Assembly (NCBI RefSeq): GCF_036884655.1
Contig: NC_088335.1
Span: 42,957,501 to 43,021,500 of the forward strand
Source: Musa acuminata AAA Group
Lineage: Eukaryota > Streptophyta > Magnoliopsida > Zingiberales > Musaceae
Direction of reading: 5' to 3'
DNA: 64,000 nucleotides
Shown here one piece after another: positions 1 to 11,959 of this stretch (the first letter of the stretch is position 1; the number at the start of each line of letters is the position of its first letter). A program made the position numbers and the translations under genes. A model generated the notes under the pieces. The model saw only the letters and a program-made list of their open reading frames with translations. It had not been told where the DNA came from and searched no databases.

Positions 1-344
1 CAATCAATCCGACAAACATACAAATTCCATGGAAAAGTAGCTAAAATTACAAATGAGAAGCGAGAGAGTACTTCTTGGGAGGAGCCGCCAAGGTTATACT
101 GAAGAGGGGTGGCGGAGCGGAAGTGGCGGCAGGTGAATCCCTTGCCCAGGAACCCGACGGAGCCCGCAACCCCGATCGCATCGCGGCCTCCGACGAGCGG
201 CGCGGATGGGACGCCGGAGAGGCGGGCGGAAGGGCCGGGGAGCGGCGGTGAGTGAGAGGATAGGACGCGGGGGGAGGAGCGGCGGTTGTGCGCCGCCGCG
301 CGGGCGGACCTTGCGAGCCTCGCGGTGACCGACCGACCCAACAT
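1..344 (-). CDS. Partial 5' end of an unidentified, possibly organelle-targeted protein
   Basis: Reading leftwards from an ATG at 344-342, one frame stays open to the window edge, about 114 codons. The N-terminus starts MLGRSVTARLARSARAAA and is rich in Arg, Ala and Ser with almost no acidic residues for the first 40 residues, as in mitochondrial or plastid transit peptides. A Gly-rich stretch (residues about 50-65) and a TCRHFRSATPLQYN motif follow. The first 270 bases are strongly GC-rich, unlike the AT-rich spacer to the right, which supports a real monocot 5' exon. I do not recognise the family. A splice donor could lie inside, because the last 25 codons lose the GC bias. An alternative frame starting at an ATG near 181 and ending at a stop near 50 cannot be excluded. 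Confidence 0.35.
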   Translation of the reverse strand, partial: MLGRSVTARLARSARAAAHNRRSSPRVLSSHSPPLPGPSARLSGVPSAPLVGGRDAIGVAGSVGFLGKGFTCRHFRSATPLQYNLGGSSQEVLSRFSFVILATFPWNLYVCRID

Positions 345-1526
345 TGGGAGGAGCTCTTCCTGGCTTTTGGGTGTGGATTGAAATTGAGAGCAGTAGGCAG
401 AGGACAGAAGGCGGGCAGTGGTTTTCTTGGTTTAGGGTGGAAACCGTGGACGTGTACGGAGAAAACCGTAGAAGCGTTTAGAATGTTCTCGAAAGAACGA
501 ACGCGAACCCTGTCGACGGACCGACTGCGTGTTTTGTTAAAGGGGCCAATTCATAGTCCGACAATCTTGACGAAGGGTTTCTACTATTATTCAATAAATG
601 TTCATATTTTGGCACCTAAATAAATGGTGGTGTATTATATCAATTTATCAAAGGAGTTTGAAATCTCATAAAATAATTTTTTGTTAAATAATTTATCAAA
701 AAAACTCAGAGTGTTGATTTTTACCGAATGAAGCTCTCATAATTATTTTTATTAAAAAAAAAATTTAATAATATCTTTGAATCGAATTCTTTTAAATCAT
801 AATCACGAGTCGATTTGGTTTAATCTAGGCATCACGTGACCTACTTCGAATTAAGTTAAGTCCGACCATAACAGACTGAGTCGATATTATTAAATTTATA
901 AATAATTTATAATCCGAGTGTAATTAATGCATTCTTATCAAACTAATCTAAGCTTCTTCAAACTACTAAATGATCATAACAAAATGTAATGTGTGTAACT
1001 AATATTATTAAATTGATAATTGAGTATAATTTATTAATTTTTTACCAAATTTATTCAAACTTCATCAAAACTATAAGGATGAGATAATAATATATTTAGT
1101 ATTTTTTAATTTAAAATGATTATAAAAAATTTTAGATTAAACATATGATTGAGTATAACTTGAGTTTAACTCTTTGAATCTTTATTAAATCTATCCAAAT
1201 TTTCTTAACATTACTAAGATGAGATGTTTAATATGTTTAGTATTTTTTTTACTTTTTTATAAATTGAAGATGATTTTATTTTAAAAAAAATTATATAAAA
1301 ATATAATTATAATATATTTTGTAAATGAGTGTAACTTTGAGTGTAGTGATTAATCTAGGTAAAATATGCAAAGAAGGAGATAAATGTGGAGGATAAGGGA
1401 GGGAGTAGCATAGTAGTAGAAAAAAAAAAGGAGGATGATAAGAAGAAAAAAAGAAGGGGTGAGAGAGGTAGACGTGTGGAGGTGAAGTGGAAGGAGGATA
1501 ACGAGGGAGAGAAAGAGGAAGCTAAG
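345..1526. other. AT-rich intergenic spacer
   Basis: From about 600 the sequence is very AT-rich, with long A and T runs and no coding pattern on either strand. The first 250 bases are less AT-rich and probably hold the 5' UTR and promoter of the minus-strand gene at the left edge. At 1,380-1,520 there is a purine-rich (GGA/GAA) stretch on the plus strand just before the TRIM-like element. I see no gene here. Confidence 0.6.
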
Positions 1527-2202
1527 TGATAGTAGATAAGATTTTTCTAACTAGGAAATCCTCTATTTTATCGGAAATTTTTTCTATAAATAGGAGAGGG
1601 CATGTTAATGCGTCATGCTTCTTCAATAAAGTTTCTTTAATAATTCTTCTTATTTTCTATTCTTTCCAACATGATATCAAAGTAGGTGAAACAAGCCAGG
1701 CTCCACGGCCATCGAAGCTTGCCTCTCTAACCCTTGCTCGCTCCTTCCCTCTTCTCTTCCATGTGGCCTTTTTCTTCACCAGCCTTGCTTGCATCATCTT
1801 CTCTTCATCTACTGTAACAGCACTGCGGCTTCCTCCTCTATTGTAGCTTCCTTCTCTGTTGTAGCTTTCTCCTCTACTATAGCATCGTTGTAACTTTCTC
1901 CTTTACTACGGCTTCTTCCTCTACTCTATAGCTTTTTCTATTGCTGTCGCATCCATAACAATAGCAACAGCAGCAGCAACGATCTACTTTTACTCTATTC
2001 ATGAAGCCTTTGGCTCGTAAACTGTTATCATTTTGCGAGGGTATGATATTAGATAAGATTTTCTTAAATATATGAAGAAATCTCTCTATTCTGTTAAGAA
2101 AAATCATCTATTCTGTTAGAAAAATTCTCCCTCCTAATATATATAAATAGGAGAGGGACATATTCATGCTTCTTCAATAATTCTTCTTATATTTTGGTTA
2201 CA
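1527..2202 (+). mobile_element. TRIM-like miniature LTR retrotransposon
   Basis: Two related terminal sequences, 1,527-1,671 and 2,044-2,202, flank an internal part of about 370 bp. Both begin TGATA.TAGATAAGATTTT, both carry a TATAAATAGGAGAGGG promoter-like motif followed by a CATGCTTCTTCAATAA stretch, and both end in ACA. Directly after the left repeat is TGATATCAAAG (1,672), close to the initiator-Met tRNA primer site TGGTATCAGAG. Just before the right repeat is a short purine run (GCGAGGG, about 2,036), a weak polypurine tract. There is no gag or pol, so it must be non-autonomous; the size fits TRIM elements. The right repeat has an extra internal duplication (CTATTCTGTTA twice). I see no clean target duplication. 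The repeats have diverged by many substitutions and indels, so the insertion is old. Confidence 0.6.
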
Positions 2203-2216
2203 ATAAAAAGAAAACT

Positions 2217-2218
<2 letters not shown>

Positions 2219-2246
<28 letters not shown>
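2219..2246. repeat. (GA)n microsatellite
   Basis: About 13 uninterrupted GA units follow the TRIM-like element and continue into a G-rich purine stretch (GGGAGGGAGTGGGGG). Confidence 0.9.
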
Positions 2247-2251
<5 letters not shown>

Positions 2252-3600
2252 AGTGGGGGAAGATGTGGGAGAATGAGGCAAGTGTAGGTAATCTAGAAAA
2301 ATTAATGGGTAATTTATGGTTCTACTAAATCAAACTAAATAGTTAATGTCTAGTTGACTCAATTTAGTCTGATTCATCTTTAAAAATAATTCATTTAGCT
2401 TTTTAAAAGAAATCAAAGTAAAAAATAGTTAAAACATAATTATTATCTTTTATGTTGTGATCGAAGATATTTTAATCGAAATATAAGAAAAGATGTCCAT
2501 CGTAAAAACTAAATATGGGTGTCATATGATAAAAACTTATTATAGAGATTTTTTCATTAAATTATCTATTTTTATTTTATAAATAAAATTATATCTAAAT
2601 TATAGTAAAAAATTTCATATGTTATTTTTTTTTCTAAAAAGTTGTAATAAGACCAATGGATAGATTTATACCACATCCAAAGTCTCTCTCTAGCCTTTTC
2701 AAACGGACAATTTTTCTAGAAAAGAGGATTATTTTAGTGTTTTTTTTCCAACAGTATAATCTTTTTTATAATTGCATCACTTAATTCAAAAAATATTCAA
2801 GTCATATTTCAAAAAATATATTTTTTTATCCGAAATAGTGTTTTAATTTATTATAATATTTTTGGTTTATTATAGTATTTTAGCTATCGTAATAAAAACA
2901 CTATAAATAAGTCAAATGGAATCAAAACATACTAAAAATTATTTTATATATGATTCAAATAGGTATTTATAATAGATTACGAATAATGTCACTCGAATAG
3001 AAATAAAAAAATAACTTATTATAATATTTTGTCCATGATAAAAATACTGTAAAATATATTTAAAAAATATTATAAATGATTCAAATAGACTTAAAACCTC
3101 AATTAAACCAATTACAAGCTAAAAAATATAATATCATAATAGTTTACGGGCAATGAAAATTAGAGAGATATAATATATTTATTGTATTTTCAGTATATCA
3201 ATAGACATATTATAAATGTTATTAAAAATACTATAAATGAATCAAATGAAAACACTCTAATGGTTCAAAACGAGCGAAAAAGAGGTGAAAGCACCCAAAA
3301 TGAGAATATTTTCAAGATAAATGGCCCCTTTTGCAAACTCCTTGTAGCCACATTTTCAAACGGTTGACAATTCTCTTCCATTCTCCAATCCTTTAGAGCT
3401 TGTGATCATCAAACATATTCTTTTACATAAAAAATCAGAAACAAATTCCTAATGATATATTTTTACTTTTGTACTTTTTTAATGAGCATTACAAATTAAG
3501 CCATAATATTAGGCCACGTCTGCTTGTATTGGGTCCCAGAACTTGTGCCCAGTTGGCCACCGTCCCCACCTTCAGGGGTATTACTGTAATATTATTGCTC
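2247..3600. other. AT-rich spacer with diverged internal repeats
   Basis: No gene is visible. Between about 2,840 and 3,260 a loose motif recurs about three times: a TTATAATATTTT-like part followed by AAAAATACTATAAATGA.TCAAATG. The block is bracketed by a direct repeat, TTTTCAAACGG, near 2,697 and 3,353, which may mark an old insertion. The stretch 3,360-3,600 is the likely promoter-proximal region of the ribosomal protein gene. Confidence 0.5.
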
Positions 3601-3606
3601 AATGGA

Positions 3607-3645
3607 AAACCCTAGACCGACTCCTTTCGCACTACGCCATATAAA
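3607..3645 (+). promoter_or_regulatory. Telo-box and TATA box of the RPL23 gene
   Basis: AAACCCTA at 3,607-3,614 is a telo-box, a motif common in promoters of plant ribosomal protein genes. TATAAA at 3,640-3,645 lies 70 bp before the ATG. The order and spacing fit a core promoter; which of the two governs the start of transcription cannot be read from sequence. Confidence 0.55.
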
Positions 3646-3714
3646 GCTCCAGAGAAACAACGGCCGTTGCCGAAACCCGTGGTCGCATCGCCTCGCTGCT
3701 CGAGTTCTTCCAAG

Positions 3715-5367
<1,653 letters not shown>

Positions 5368-6768
5368 GGTCATGGTTCTTGGGGTCAAGAGCTGAGGTTT
5401 TGGTTTATGTTTATTTGTTTCAAGAAATAGTATGTATCAGTGTTGTTTGAGTTGGTTACCCTGGTTAGTGATGTTTACTAGAGTTCTTCATCTTATGGAT
5501 TTGATGTTCTGCTGTTGGTCACATTTTAATTTTAAATGGTCTCTTTATATTATTTCAAGTCTCAAGTGCATCAGGCAACTGGTTGTTGGTAGTGCTGGAA
5601 GATATGCTGTTTTATTGGACTTAACGTTTGTTGTTCTAGTTAATCTAATTATGACTCTAGTCAACACTCTATGGTTGGAATGTATGGTGCGAAGAAAAAT
5701 TATAGTACTTTTAGATCTTACAGGCGCTGTTTGACAAATTTGAGGAGCAATGTGAATTATCCATGGGGTTTTTTGTGAATTACATTCTGTAGCCATTTTT
5801 ATGAAGCGTTGTAATTTCTCATGATATTTACTTTAAAATTTAATATAGGAAAACATGTTTATGTATACTTATATATGCAAGTGGAGTGTTTTCCTATATG
5901 AGATTTTTGAAGTACATATCATGAACATCTTATTTTGAGTGTCAGTGATTGGGTGATCGGGTCCATAAATTTTACCTTATTTCGATAGAGTTTTTCTATG
6001 TAGGTGTCATGCACACTAGGGGTAAGACGATCAAGTATATCATATTACACTTGCATATCAAAGATTCAATGTGCCAAATGTAAAATATTAACATATAAAA
6101 TATTAACTTAATAATAATATATTAGATATATAAAATTTTAAAATATTATTTGATAAATTTTGTTACTGAATCCATTTACCAAATATTAAAGATTCAAAAC
6201 TTCATCCAGCAAATCTTTATATTTAAAATATGAAATATGCGACTAGTGTAATATATTCACTTATCCAATATTAAAAGCATTTTGTTAAAGGTCGGAGACC
6301 TCATTCAACAAATCTTTATATTTAAAATTTTAATATAATGATGATTCAACATATCCACTTACCAAATATTAAAAGGTTTTAAATCTTCTTCGATAAATTC
6401 TAATATTTAAAATATCAGTCGATGTCAGACCCAACTTGAATTACTTATATTTTATCAAAAAAAAATCCGAGGAGAATCGAGAAACGAGAACAGAGTAAAC
6501 GGGCACGATAAAAAAAAATTAAAATTAAAATTAAAATTTCAAACGAAGGAAAAAAAAAGGGGGGGAAATGGTTTCGCCGTCGAGAACCCTAATTTATTCC
6601 TGGTTTCCCCGTTTGATCCTTATTCGATTCACGATTCCCTTTCGTTCGGCCTCACCCTTCTGTCGATTTGGTCCATTACAGGGTTCCGATTCGCTCCCCC
6701 TTCCAATATCTAGGGTTTCTTATGCCCCTCCTCTTCGATCACGCCACCGATTGAACCCCTGACCTTCC
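5368..6768. other. RPL23 3' region, AT-rich spacer and CAF1 5' region
   Basis: 5,368-5,850 probably contains the RPL23 3' UTR. 5,900-6,540 is AT-rich spacer. 6,541-6,768 is the C/T-rich leader of the CAF1-type gene, with an AACCCTAAT motif near 6,583 and an inverted telo-box TAGGGTTT at 6,711-6,718. An upstream reading frame of 64 codons opens at 6,568 and stops at 6,760-6,762, six bases before the CAF1 start codon. Confidence 0.5.
6170..6432. repeat. Three diverged tandem units of about 92 bp
   Basis: Units starting near 6,170, 6,258 and 6,356 share the order CCA.TTACCAAATATTAAA, then a CTTCATCCAGCAAATC-like part, then TTTATATTTAAAAT. They are about 70-80 percent alike by eye. The block sits in the spacer between RPL23 and the CAF1-type gene and has no coding potential. 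Confidence 0.6.
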
Positions 6769-7599
6769 ATGTCGAAAGGCGACGACGCCTCCACCGTCGA
6801 GATCCGCGATGTCTGGGCCAACAACCTTGAGGCTGAGTTCGCCGTGATCCGGGAGATCGTCGACGATTTCCCCTTCGTCGCCATGGACACCGAGTTCCCG
6901 GGCGTCGCCGTTCGCCCCCTCGGCGACTTCAAGACCGTGGCCGACCAGAACTACCACATCCTCCGCGCCAACGTCGACCTTCTCCACCTTATCCAGCTCG
7001 GCCTGACCTTCTCTGACGCCGACGGGAACCTCCCGACCTCCTCGGCTGCCGGCGGACACCCTGTCGTGTGGCAGTTCAACTTCAGGGAGTTCGACGTCGA
7101 CCGCGACGTCAGCAATCCCGATTCCATCGACCTCCTCATCAGGTCCGGCATTGATTTGGTGAGAAATCGGGAATTCGGTGTCGACGCGATACGATTCGCC
7201 GAACTCCTGATGTCGTCCGGCGTCGTCCTCAACGATTCCGTCAGTTGGGTGACCTTCCACTGTGCTTATGACTTCGGGTACCTCCTAAAACTCCTAACTT
7301 GCAGAAGGCTTCCCGACACCCGAGAGGGGTTCTTTGAGCTCGTCAGGACGTTCTTCCCGGTTGTGTACGACATTAAGCACCTGTTGAAGTTCTCGAACAG
7401 CCTCCACGGGGGGCTTAACAAGGTTGCCGAGCAGTTGGAGGTCGAGAGGGTCGGCATCTGCCATCAAGCGGGCTCAGATAGCTTGCTTACTGCTCGCGCA
7501 TTTAGGAAGTTGATGGGCAGTTACTTTGATGGGTCAATTGAGAGGTATGCTGGGGTGATGTATGGTTTGGATATTGAACATGGCATAAACACACGGTGA
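6769..7599 (+). CDS. CAF1: CAF1/POP2-type CCR4-NOT deadenylase, intronless
   Basis: 276 residues, the normal size of plant CAF1 proteins, which are usually intronless. This nuclease of the CCR4-NOT complex shortens mRNA poly(A) tails in the cytoplasm. The DEDD-type exonuclease fold is complete: VAMDTEFPG gives Asp40 and Glu42, [14 protein letters not shown] gives Asp168, and [10 protein letters not shown] gives His232 and Asp237. Other family marks are the early [10 protein letters not shown] motif, [19 protein letters not shown] and [14 protein letters not shown]. The chosen ATG gives the usual 20-residue lead before the first nuclease motif. Third positions are almost all G or C in the first two-thirds and turn AT-rich at the end. 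Plants have several CAF1 paralogs and I cannot assign the subtype. A broken second copy of the 3' part lies at 9,144-9,261. Confidence 0.95.
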   Translation: MSKGDDASTVEIRDVWANNLEAEFAVIREIVDDFPFVAMDTEFPGVAVRPLGDFKTVADQNYHILRANVDLLHLIQLGLTFSDADGNLPTSSAAGGHPVVWQFNFREFDVDRDVSNPDSIDLLIRSGIDLVRNREFGVDAIRFAELLMSSGVVLNDSVSWVTFHCAYDFGYLLKLLTCRRLPDTREGFFELVRTFFPVVYDIKHLLKFSNSLHGGLNKVAEQLEVERVGICHQAGSDSLLTARAFRKLMGSYFDGSIERYAGVMYGLDIEHGINTR

Positions 7600-8728
7600 T
7601 GTTTGCTGTAATTCATCAATGAATTTGAAAAAGAAAGGGAAAAAAAAAACTGGTTTGGTGAGTACATGTTGTTGTATGCGTTGCTTCTTGCATTTCATTT
7701 GTGCTTGCTTGGCTTTTGTTTTTTTTTCAACTTAGATCATCTGCTACTGTTTTTCCTTTTTACATGCTGTGATTTCATACTTCCATTGCATACTTTATTC
7801 TGCATATTTCTGTTAATCATTTAACAAAATGTGCTGATGCAGTTTTTTTAAGAATGTCGCAGTCTTGCTTCCTATTCTACTATTTTCCTGTTAGCAAGAC
7901 GTGTGATTGAATTTAATACAAACTTGCTGGAGTCTGTATTTGTATTTTTATAGAAAAGGTAAAATTTTGCAATATTAAGTATGAGTTCTTCTTTATCCAT
8001 TCTTTTAATCTTATTAAGTCTCGTTTCTAGTATATCTCAAACTTTGCACTATTGATTCGGTGGTTTATAACTTTATATGGTATGAACTTATTCTTTTCTT
8101 CATGTTTGAAGTCTGTAAGTCTCTTTGCCTAGTTTACCACATAACCTTTCTCGGGAAATTTTTACAACTTGAGCTGCTTTAATTAGATTCAGAAATATGA
8201 GTAGATGGTGAAAAAAGGGCACCAGTATTAAATGAATGCTAAGGAAGTGGGGTTGCCTTGTACGATGGTATATAATTTACATTTTGACATTGTTATACTC
8301 ATTTGTTGTTCCTAATGTAATAACTTTTTAGTTTTTGTTTTCATGAATTCTAATATGGTTATAGAAAATGTAATTAGTTTCTTTTAGTGTTTCTAAAAGC
8401 TTGTATGTACAGGGTTGCTCCCTCTGATTGTTTGTAACTTTGTATATCAATATCTATGTGATAAGTGAGGAACTAATGACGCTGTCAATCTATGGCTGAA
8501 TATATTGGTTGATGTGGAAAATGGTTTGATAGAATCCTGGAGTTTGGAAATATATTTGTTTAGGAATTGGTTTAATATACATTTATGAATATTTTGCTTT
8601 TAGTCAGCTGTTTTTTGATAATTCTGAAACATGGAAGTCTGAAGAACAAGTCATAAAACACAAAATAGATTGTAGCATTTTTGTAGTTGCATTATTATGT
8701 CATAGAATTCACGAAATGAGGTCCTAGG
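7600..8728. other. CAF1 3' UTR and T-rich spacer
   Basis: Immediately after the stop there is an A-rich run and a T-rich region that fits a 3' UTR. Beyond about 7,800 the sequence is AT-rich without any coding pattern on either strand; I see nothing further. Confidence 0.5.
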
Positions 8729-8870
8729 TATAATAATATACTGTTGTCAGAAGGAACAACACGTAGTACAAGAAACCTGGATAGAAAATTTGAGAAACTT
8801 ATAATAATATACTGTTGACGGAAGGAACAACACGTAGTACAAGAAACCTGGATCTAAAATTTGAGAAACT
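8729..8870. repeat. Tandem duplication of 71 bp
   Basis: 8,729-8,799 is repeated directly at 8,800-8,870 with about four substitutions. Both copies run from TATAATAATATACTGTTG to TTTGAGAAACT. The close match shows the duplication is much younger than the spacer around it. Confidence 0.9.
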
Positions 8871-9143
8871 TTGGTTAACGATGGTGTCATACATGCTTCT
8901 AATTACCTCTGATATCACTGGATCAGCTAATGGAACAAAAGCATGTGCATTTGTCTTTGTTACTACTTTTGGGCCTCAGGATCATCAAGTCCAGTTTATG
9001 TGGCTCAGTGTTTGTGAGCTTAGGTTTTCCTTGGATTGAAACTTTGAGCATTACAAACTCGGTCAATTTCTGTTGCTGGAGCTGCCACATCTTTCAGTTG
9101 AGGTTATCTTTCTGTTGCTGTGAGCCTAGGTTTTTCTCAGCTG

Positions 9144-9261
9144 GGGTTTATTTGAGCTCATCAGGAGGCTCGTCCCGGGTGCTCGTTTTCTGCTGCCGCA
9201 TTTAGGTAATCGATGGCAATTACTTTGTTGAGTTGTTTGAGACATATTCTGGAGTAATATA
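9144..9261 (+). pseudogene. Decayed fragment of a CAF1-type 3' coding region
   Basis: Two blocks match the downstream CAF1 gene in the same order. 9,144-9,180 resembles 7,324-7,361, sharing TTTGAGCTC.TCAGGA and a TTCCCGG-like end. 9,196-9,261 resembles 7,496-7,562, sharing GCATTTAGG, GATGG.CA.TTACTTTG and a GG.GTA/GATGTAT-like end. The 130 bp between these blocks in the gene, coding for the DIKHLLKF to SDSLL part, are missing here. The frame is broken and stops are present, so this is a relic of a tandem or dispersed duplicate, not a gene. Confidence 0.7.
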
Positions 9262-9839
9262 TATATTCTGCTCAAATTCTCTTATTTGTTTTAATAAGAA
9301 ACGTTTATGCTACATCAAATTGTAAAACGTTATTCTGCAGTATCCTTGTATTGAAGGTTTATCTACTTTTGTCTTTGTTATTGTCTGATTCATCATCCCT
9401 CTCAGTTTGCTTTGCCTCTTTAGAAGAATGGAATAGTTCAATGCAGTATCAGTGGCTAAAGGATATCATTTTGTCACACGATGAGATTTTGGATGTACAA
9501 CATCTTGATTACTTTAGAAAGATGAAATAGTTCAACCACTTACGGATATATCTCTTAGCGACCTTCAATTGTGACTTAAAACATGTCTTCTAAGGTGGTA
9601 CTGAGGTAACATGAAGCTTGGAAGATTCATTTGTTTGAATGTTTGCTGATGGTGCCATTTCGCCTTAGCATTGGACAGGTTCAGATGAGGCAACTGCAAT
9701 GGCGCAATGGATCTCTGCATACGACGAAAGCTACACCTGCGAGCTGCTTCCTCTTCCTCCTGTAAATTTGTTATCGATTCGGTGTGTTCGATAAACCATA
9801 CCTTTGAGAACCTCATTCTTAAATGGGATTAAATACGGA
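9262..9839. other. Spacer without recognisable features
   Basis: No coding pattern, clear repeat or RNA gene is visible. It separates the CAF1 relic from the first bases that look like the Ty3/gypsy LTR. Confidence 0.5.
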
Positions 9840-10440
9840 TAACTGCTGATTCAGATGGAAAAATTTATAGCCACGGTTAGTATTATGGTCGTTAGATGGT
9901 GTCAAACTCACGATCTAGGCCGCATAGTTGGTTTGCGAGTGACACGGGACTTGGGACGATTCGCGAGTCGGCTTGGTAAAATCAGTAGACTCATCTATGT
10001 CGATTTTAGCTTGCAGCGTTAGCTTAGATAGGAGATATATTAACAGCTAATTATCCGATACGTTACTGTCACATATAAAAGCTCGTCTTTAACATAGAGT
10101 AAGGAGAGATGACTATTCACATTCATACTCATATATCTCGGATTAATAACTTAAGCATCGGAAAGATCAAATCAGGAAACCTTGATCTCAGTCTTCATGC
10201 AGGTGACACATCGAGAGCACGATGTTTTCACCTAGGAGATACTTCAAACAATCCTATGCATACGAGTCTAGACCATGTCGGGTTGACAAAGACATCAATG
10301 ATATTTTTTCCTAACACCATAACACTAGAGGGCATGATGTTGCAGGAACATCCACATGCCAAATGCTCTAATGAGGAATCCTTACCTCTAGCCTATAACA
10401 CTTTTACTCACGAGGGCAACTGTAACCCTTTCCACATGTG
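9840..10440 (+). mobile_element. Decayed 5' LTR remnant of the Ty3/gypsy element
   Basis: The stretch upstream of the gag relic has the layout of a gypsy LTR end: a TATAAAAG box at 10,075-10,082, a GTAAGGAGAGATGAC stretch, and a run of CATTCATACTCATATATCTC followed by a TTAAGCATCGGA motif, as often seen in R/U5 of plant gypsy LTRs. No second LTR copy remains in the window, so its borders are uncertain; the start is an estimate. Confidence 0.4.
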
Positions 10441-10840
10441 AATATGTTCATTTTGGTCTAGATGCCGGCGAGGTACTATCATATGTTCAATAACCAAAGT
10501 CCCTGAGACGAACTCGAGCCACTTGCTCGTCTCGACCAAGGTGTTTCTAAATCTCACCCATTAGGTACAGACGCTCGTGGGCATATTGCAAGTCATTGTA
10601 GGCTATCGTCCCTCTCCTACCTCAGCTAGCCCGATAAACAATGCTACCATCTCAACCATGGTCAACACTTCAAGTACCATTAGCACTGGCATTGGCACTC
10701 GTCAGAATCCCCCTAACTGATGCAATGCCAACATCTCAGGATCACCCAAGGTTCATGAAATTGCCAACCGAAGGAGTGCCCTGCTCCCCAAGATGGAGTT
10801 CAACACACCACCGCTCTGCTTTGCTTGAATATAAAACATA

Positions 10841-11400
10841 ATCGATGGAATCAATGGATGACTACTTGAGGATCCAATTTAGGCAAATGGACCAACACCT
10901 AGACGAGATGTGGTGGGAGTTTCAACGGTCTAGGGGGAGAATATGGTCGATCCCACCTCGGGTCGACCCCCATTCATCCAGAACATCCAAGAGGAATCAA
11001 TTTCGACCAACTTTTGCACACTTAAATGTATCAATACGACACCTCGGATGCTTTGATGTGTCGCATGTTCCCAGTGATACCGAGAGGCCCAGCATGGGAG
11101 TGGTACACTTATTTAAAGCCACTCTTGGTCGGCTCCTTCGCTCTACTTGCAAAGGAGTTCGAACTCTACTTCCTTAAAAATATATGTCTGAGGCCATTAG
11201 CGATAATGTTACTTGGACTCAAGCAAAGGAAAGAAGAGACATTCTCCAACTTTATCACTTAGTTCACCAACGAAATCCGAGGTGTGCAAGGAGTTCATCC
11301 ATCACTCGTGATTCAAGTTTTCATGATAAGGCTCAGGCCCTCTCGCCTTTTCTAAACTTTAGTAGGGAGGTCATAGACAAATGTACTTGAGGTCCTCTAG
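10841..11400 (+). pseudogene. gag relic of the Ty3/gypsy element
   Basis: Fragments in more than one frame match the plant gypsy capsid region: YDTSDALMCRMFPVIPRGPA, a W-plus-YLKPL segment, the SF..LAKEFELYFL part and LLGLKQRKEETFSNFIT, in the standard order. At least two frameshifts and several stops interrupt it, so no Gag can be made. The pattern is typical of the Tat/Retand group of gypsy elements, in line with the second RNase H further downstream. Confidence 0.75.
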
Positions 11401-11959
11401 AGGGCCAACCAATAAATAGCCATTAAGGTGATGGTCATAAGAATGAGGAGACGCATAAGAGGCTACAATAGGAGCAACCACCATTGGTTCCAACCTCGAG
11501 GTCACCTCAATGAAGAAAACAAGATCGACCCAAGTTAACCCCCCTTAATATGATGAGAATCCATGTCTTCTTACAGATAAAAAAAAAAAGATTCTTGAAG
11601 GACCTTCAACTAATGAAGACACCGTTAGAAAGGAGGGACAAATCTAAATATTGTCACTTCCACCATGACTAGAGCTACGACACGAATGACCGTCGTGATT
11701 TAAAATAATAAATCAAGGAGCTCATTCATCGAGGGCACCTCGAGAGATTCGTCTGAAGACCTTGGGAACTTTCGCCCCCACCTTAAGGCTCGGCAAAGAG
11801 GTGGATCGATGTTATCCTTAGGGGACCTACCTCAAGAGGGGACAATACTTTGAGTCACAAAGCTTACGACTGAGCCATCATCAAGAAGTGCTTGAGGTCT
11901 GAAGATAACTCAGAAATAACCTTCAAGGATGAGGAGATGGAGTATCTCGACTCAAACCA
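11401..11959 (+). other. gag-pol junction relic, no readable domain
   Basis: The stretch lies between the capsid and protease relics. Short fragments look like a zinc-knuckle linker, but I cannot make out an intact CCHC motif. Stops occur in all plus-strand frames. Confidence 0.4.

Noticed and set aside
7600..9840. A second functional deadenylase gene downstream of CAF1
   Set aside because: Only two short blocks match, with a deletion between them and a broken frame; it is a relic.
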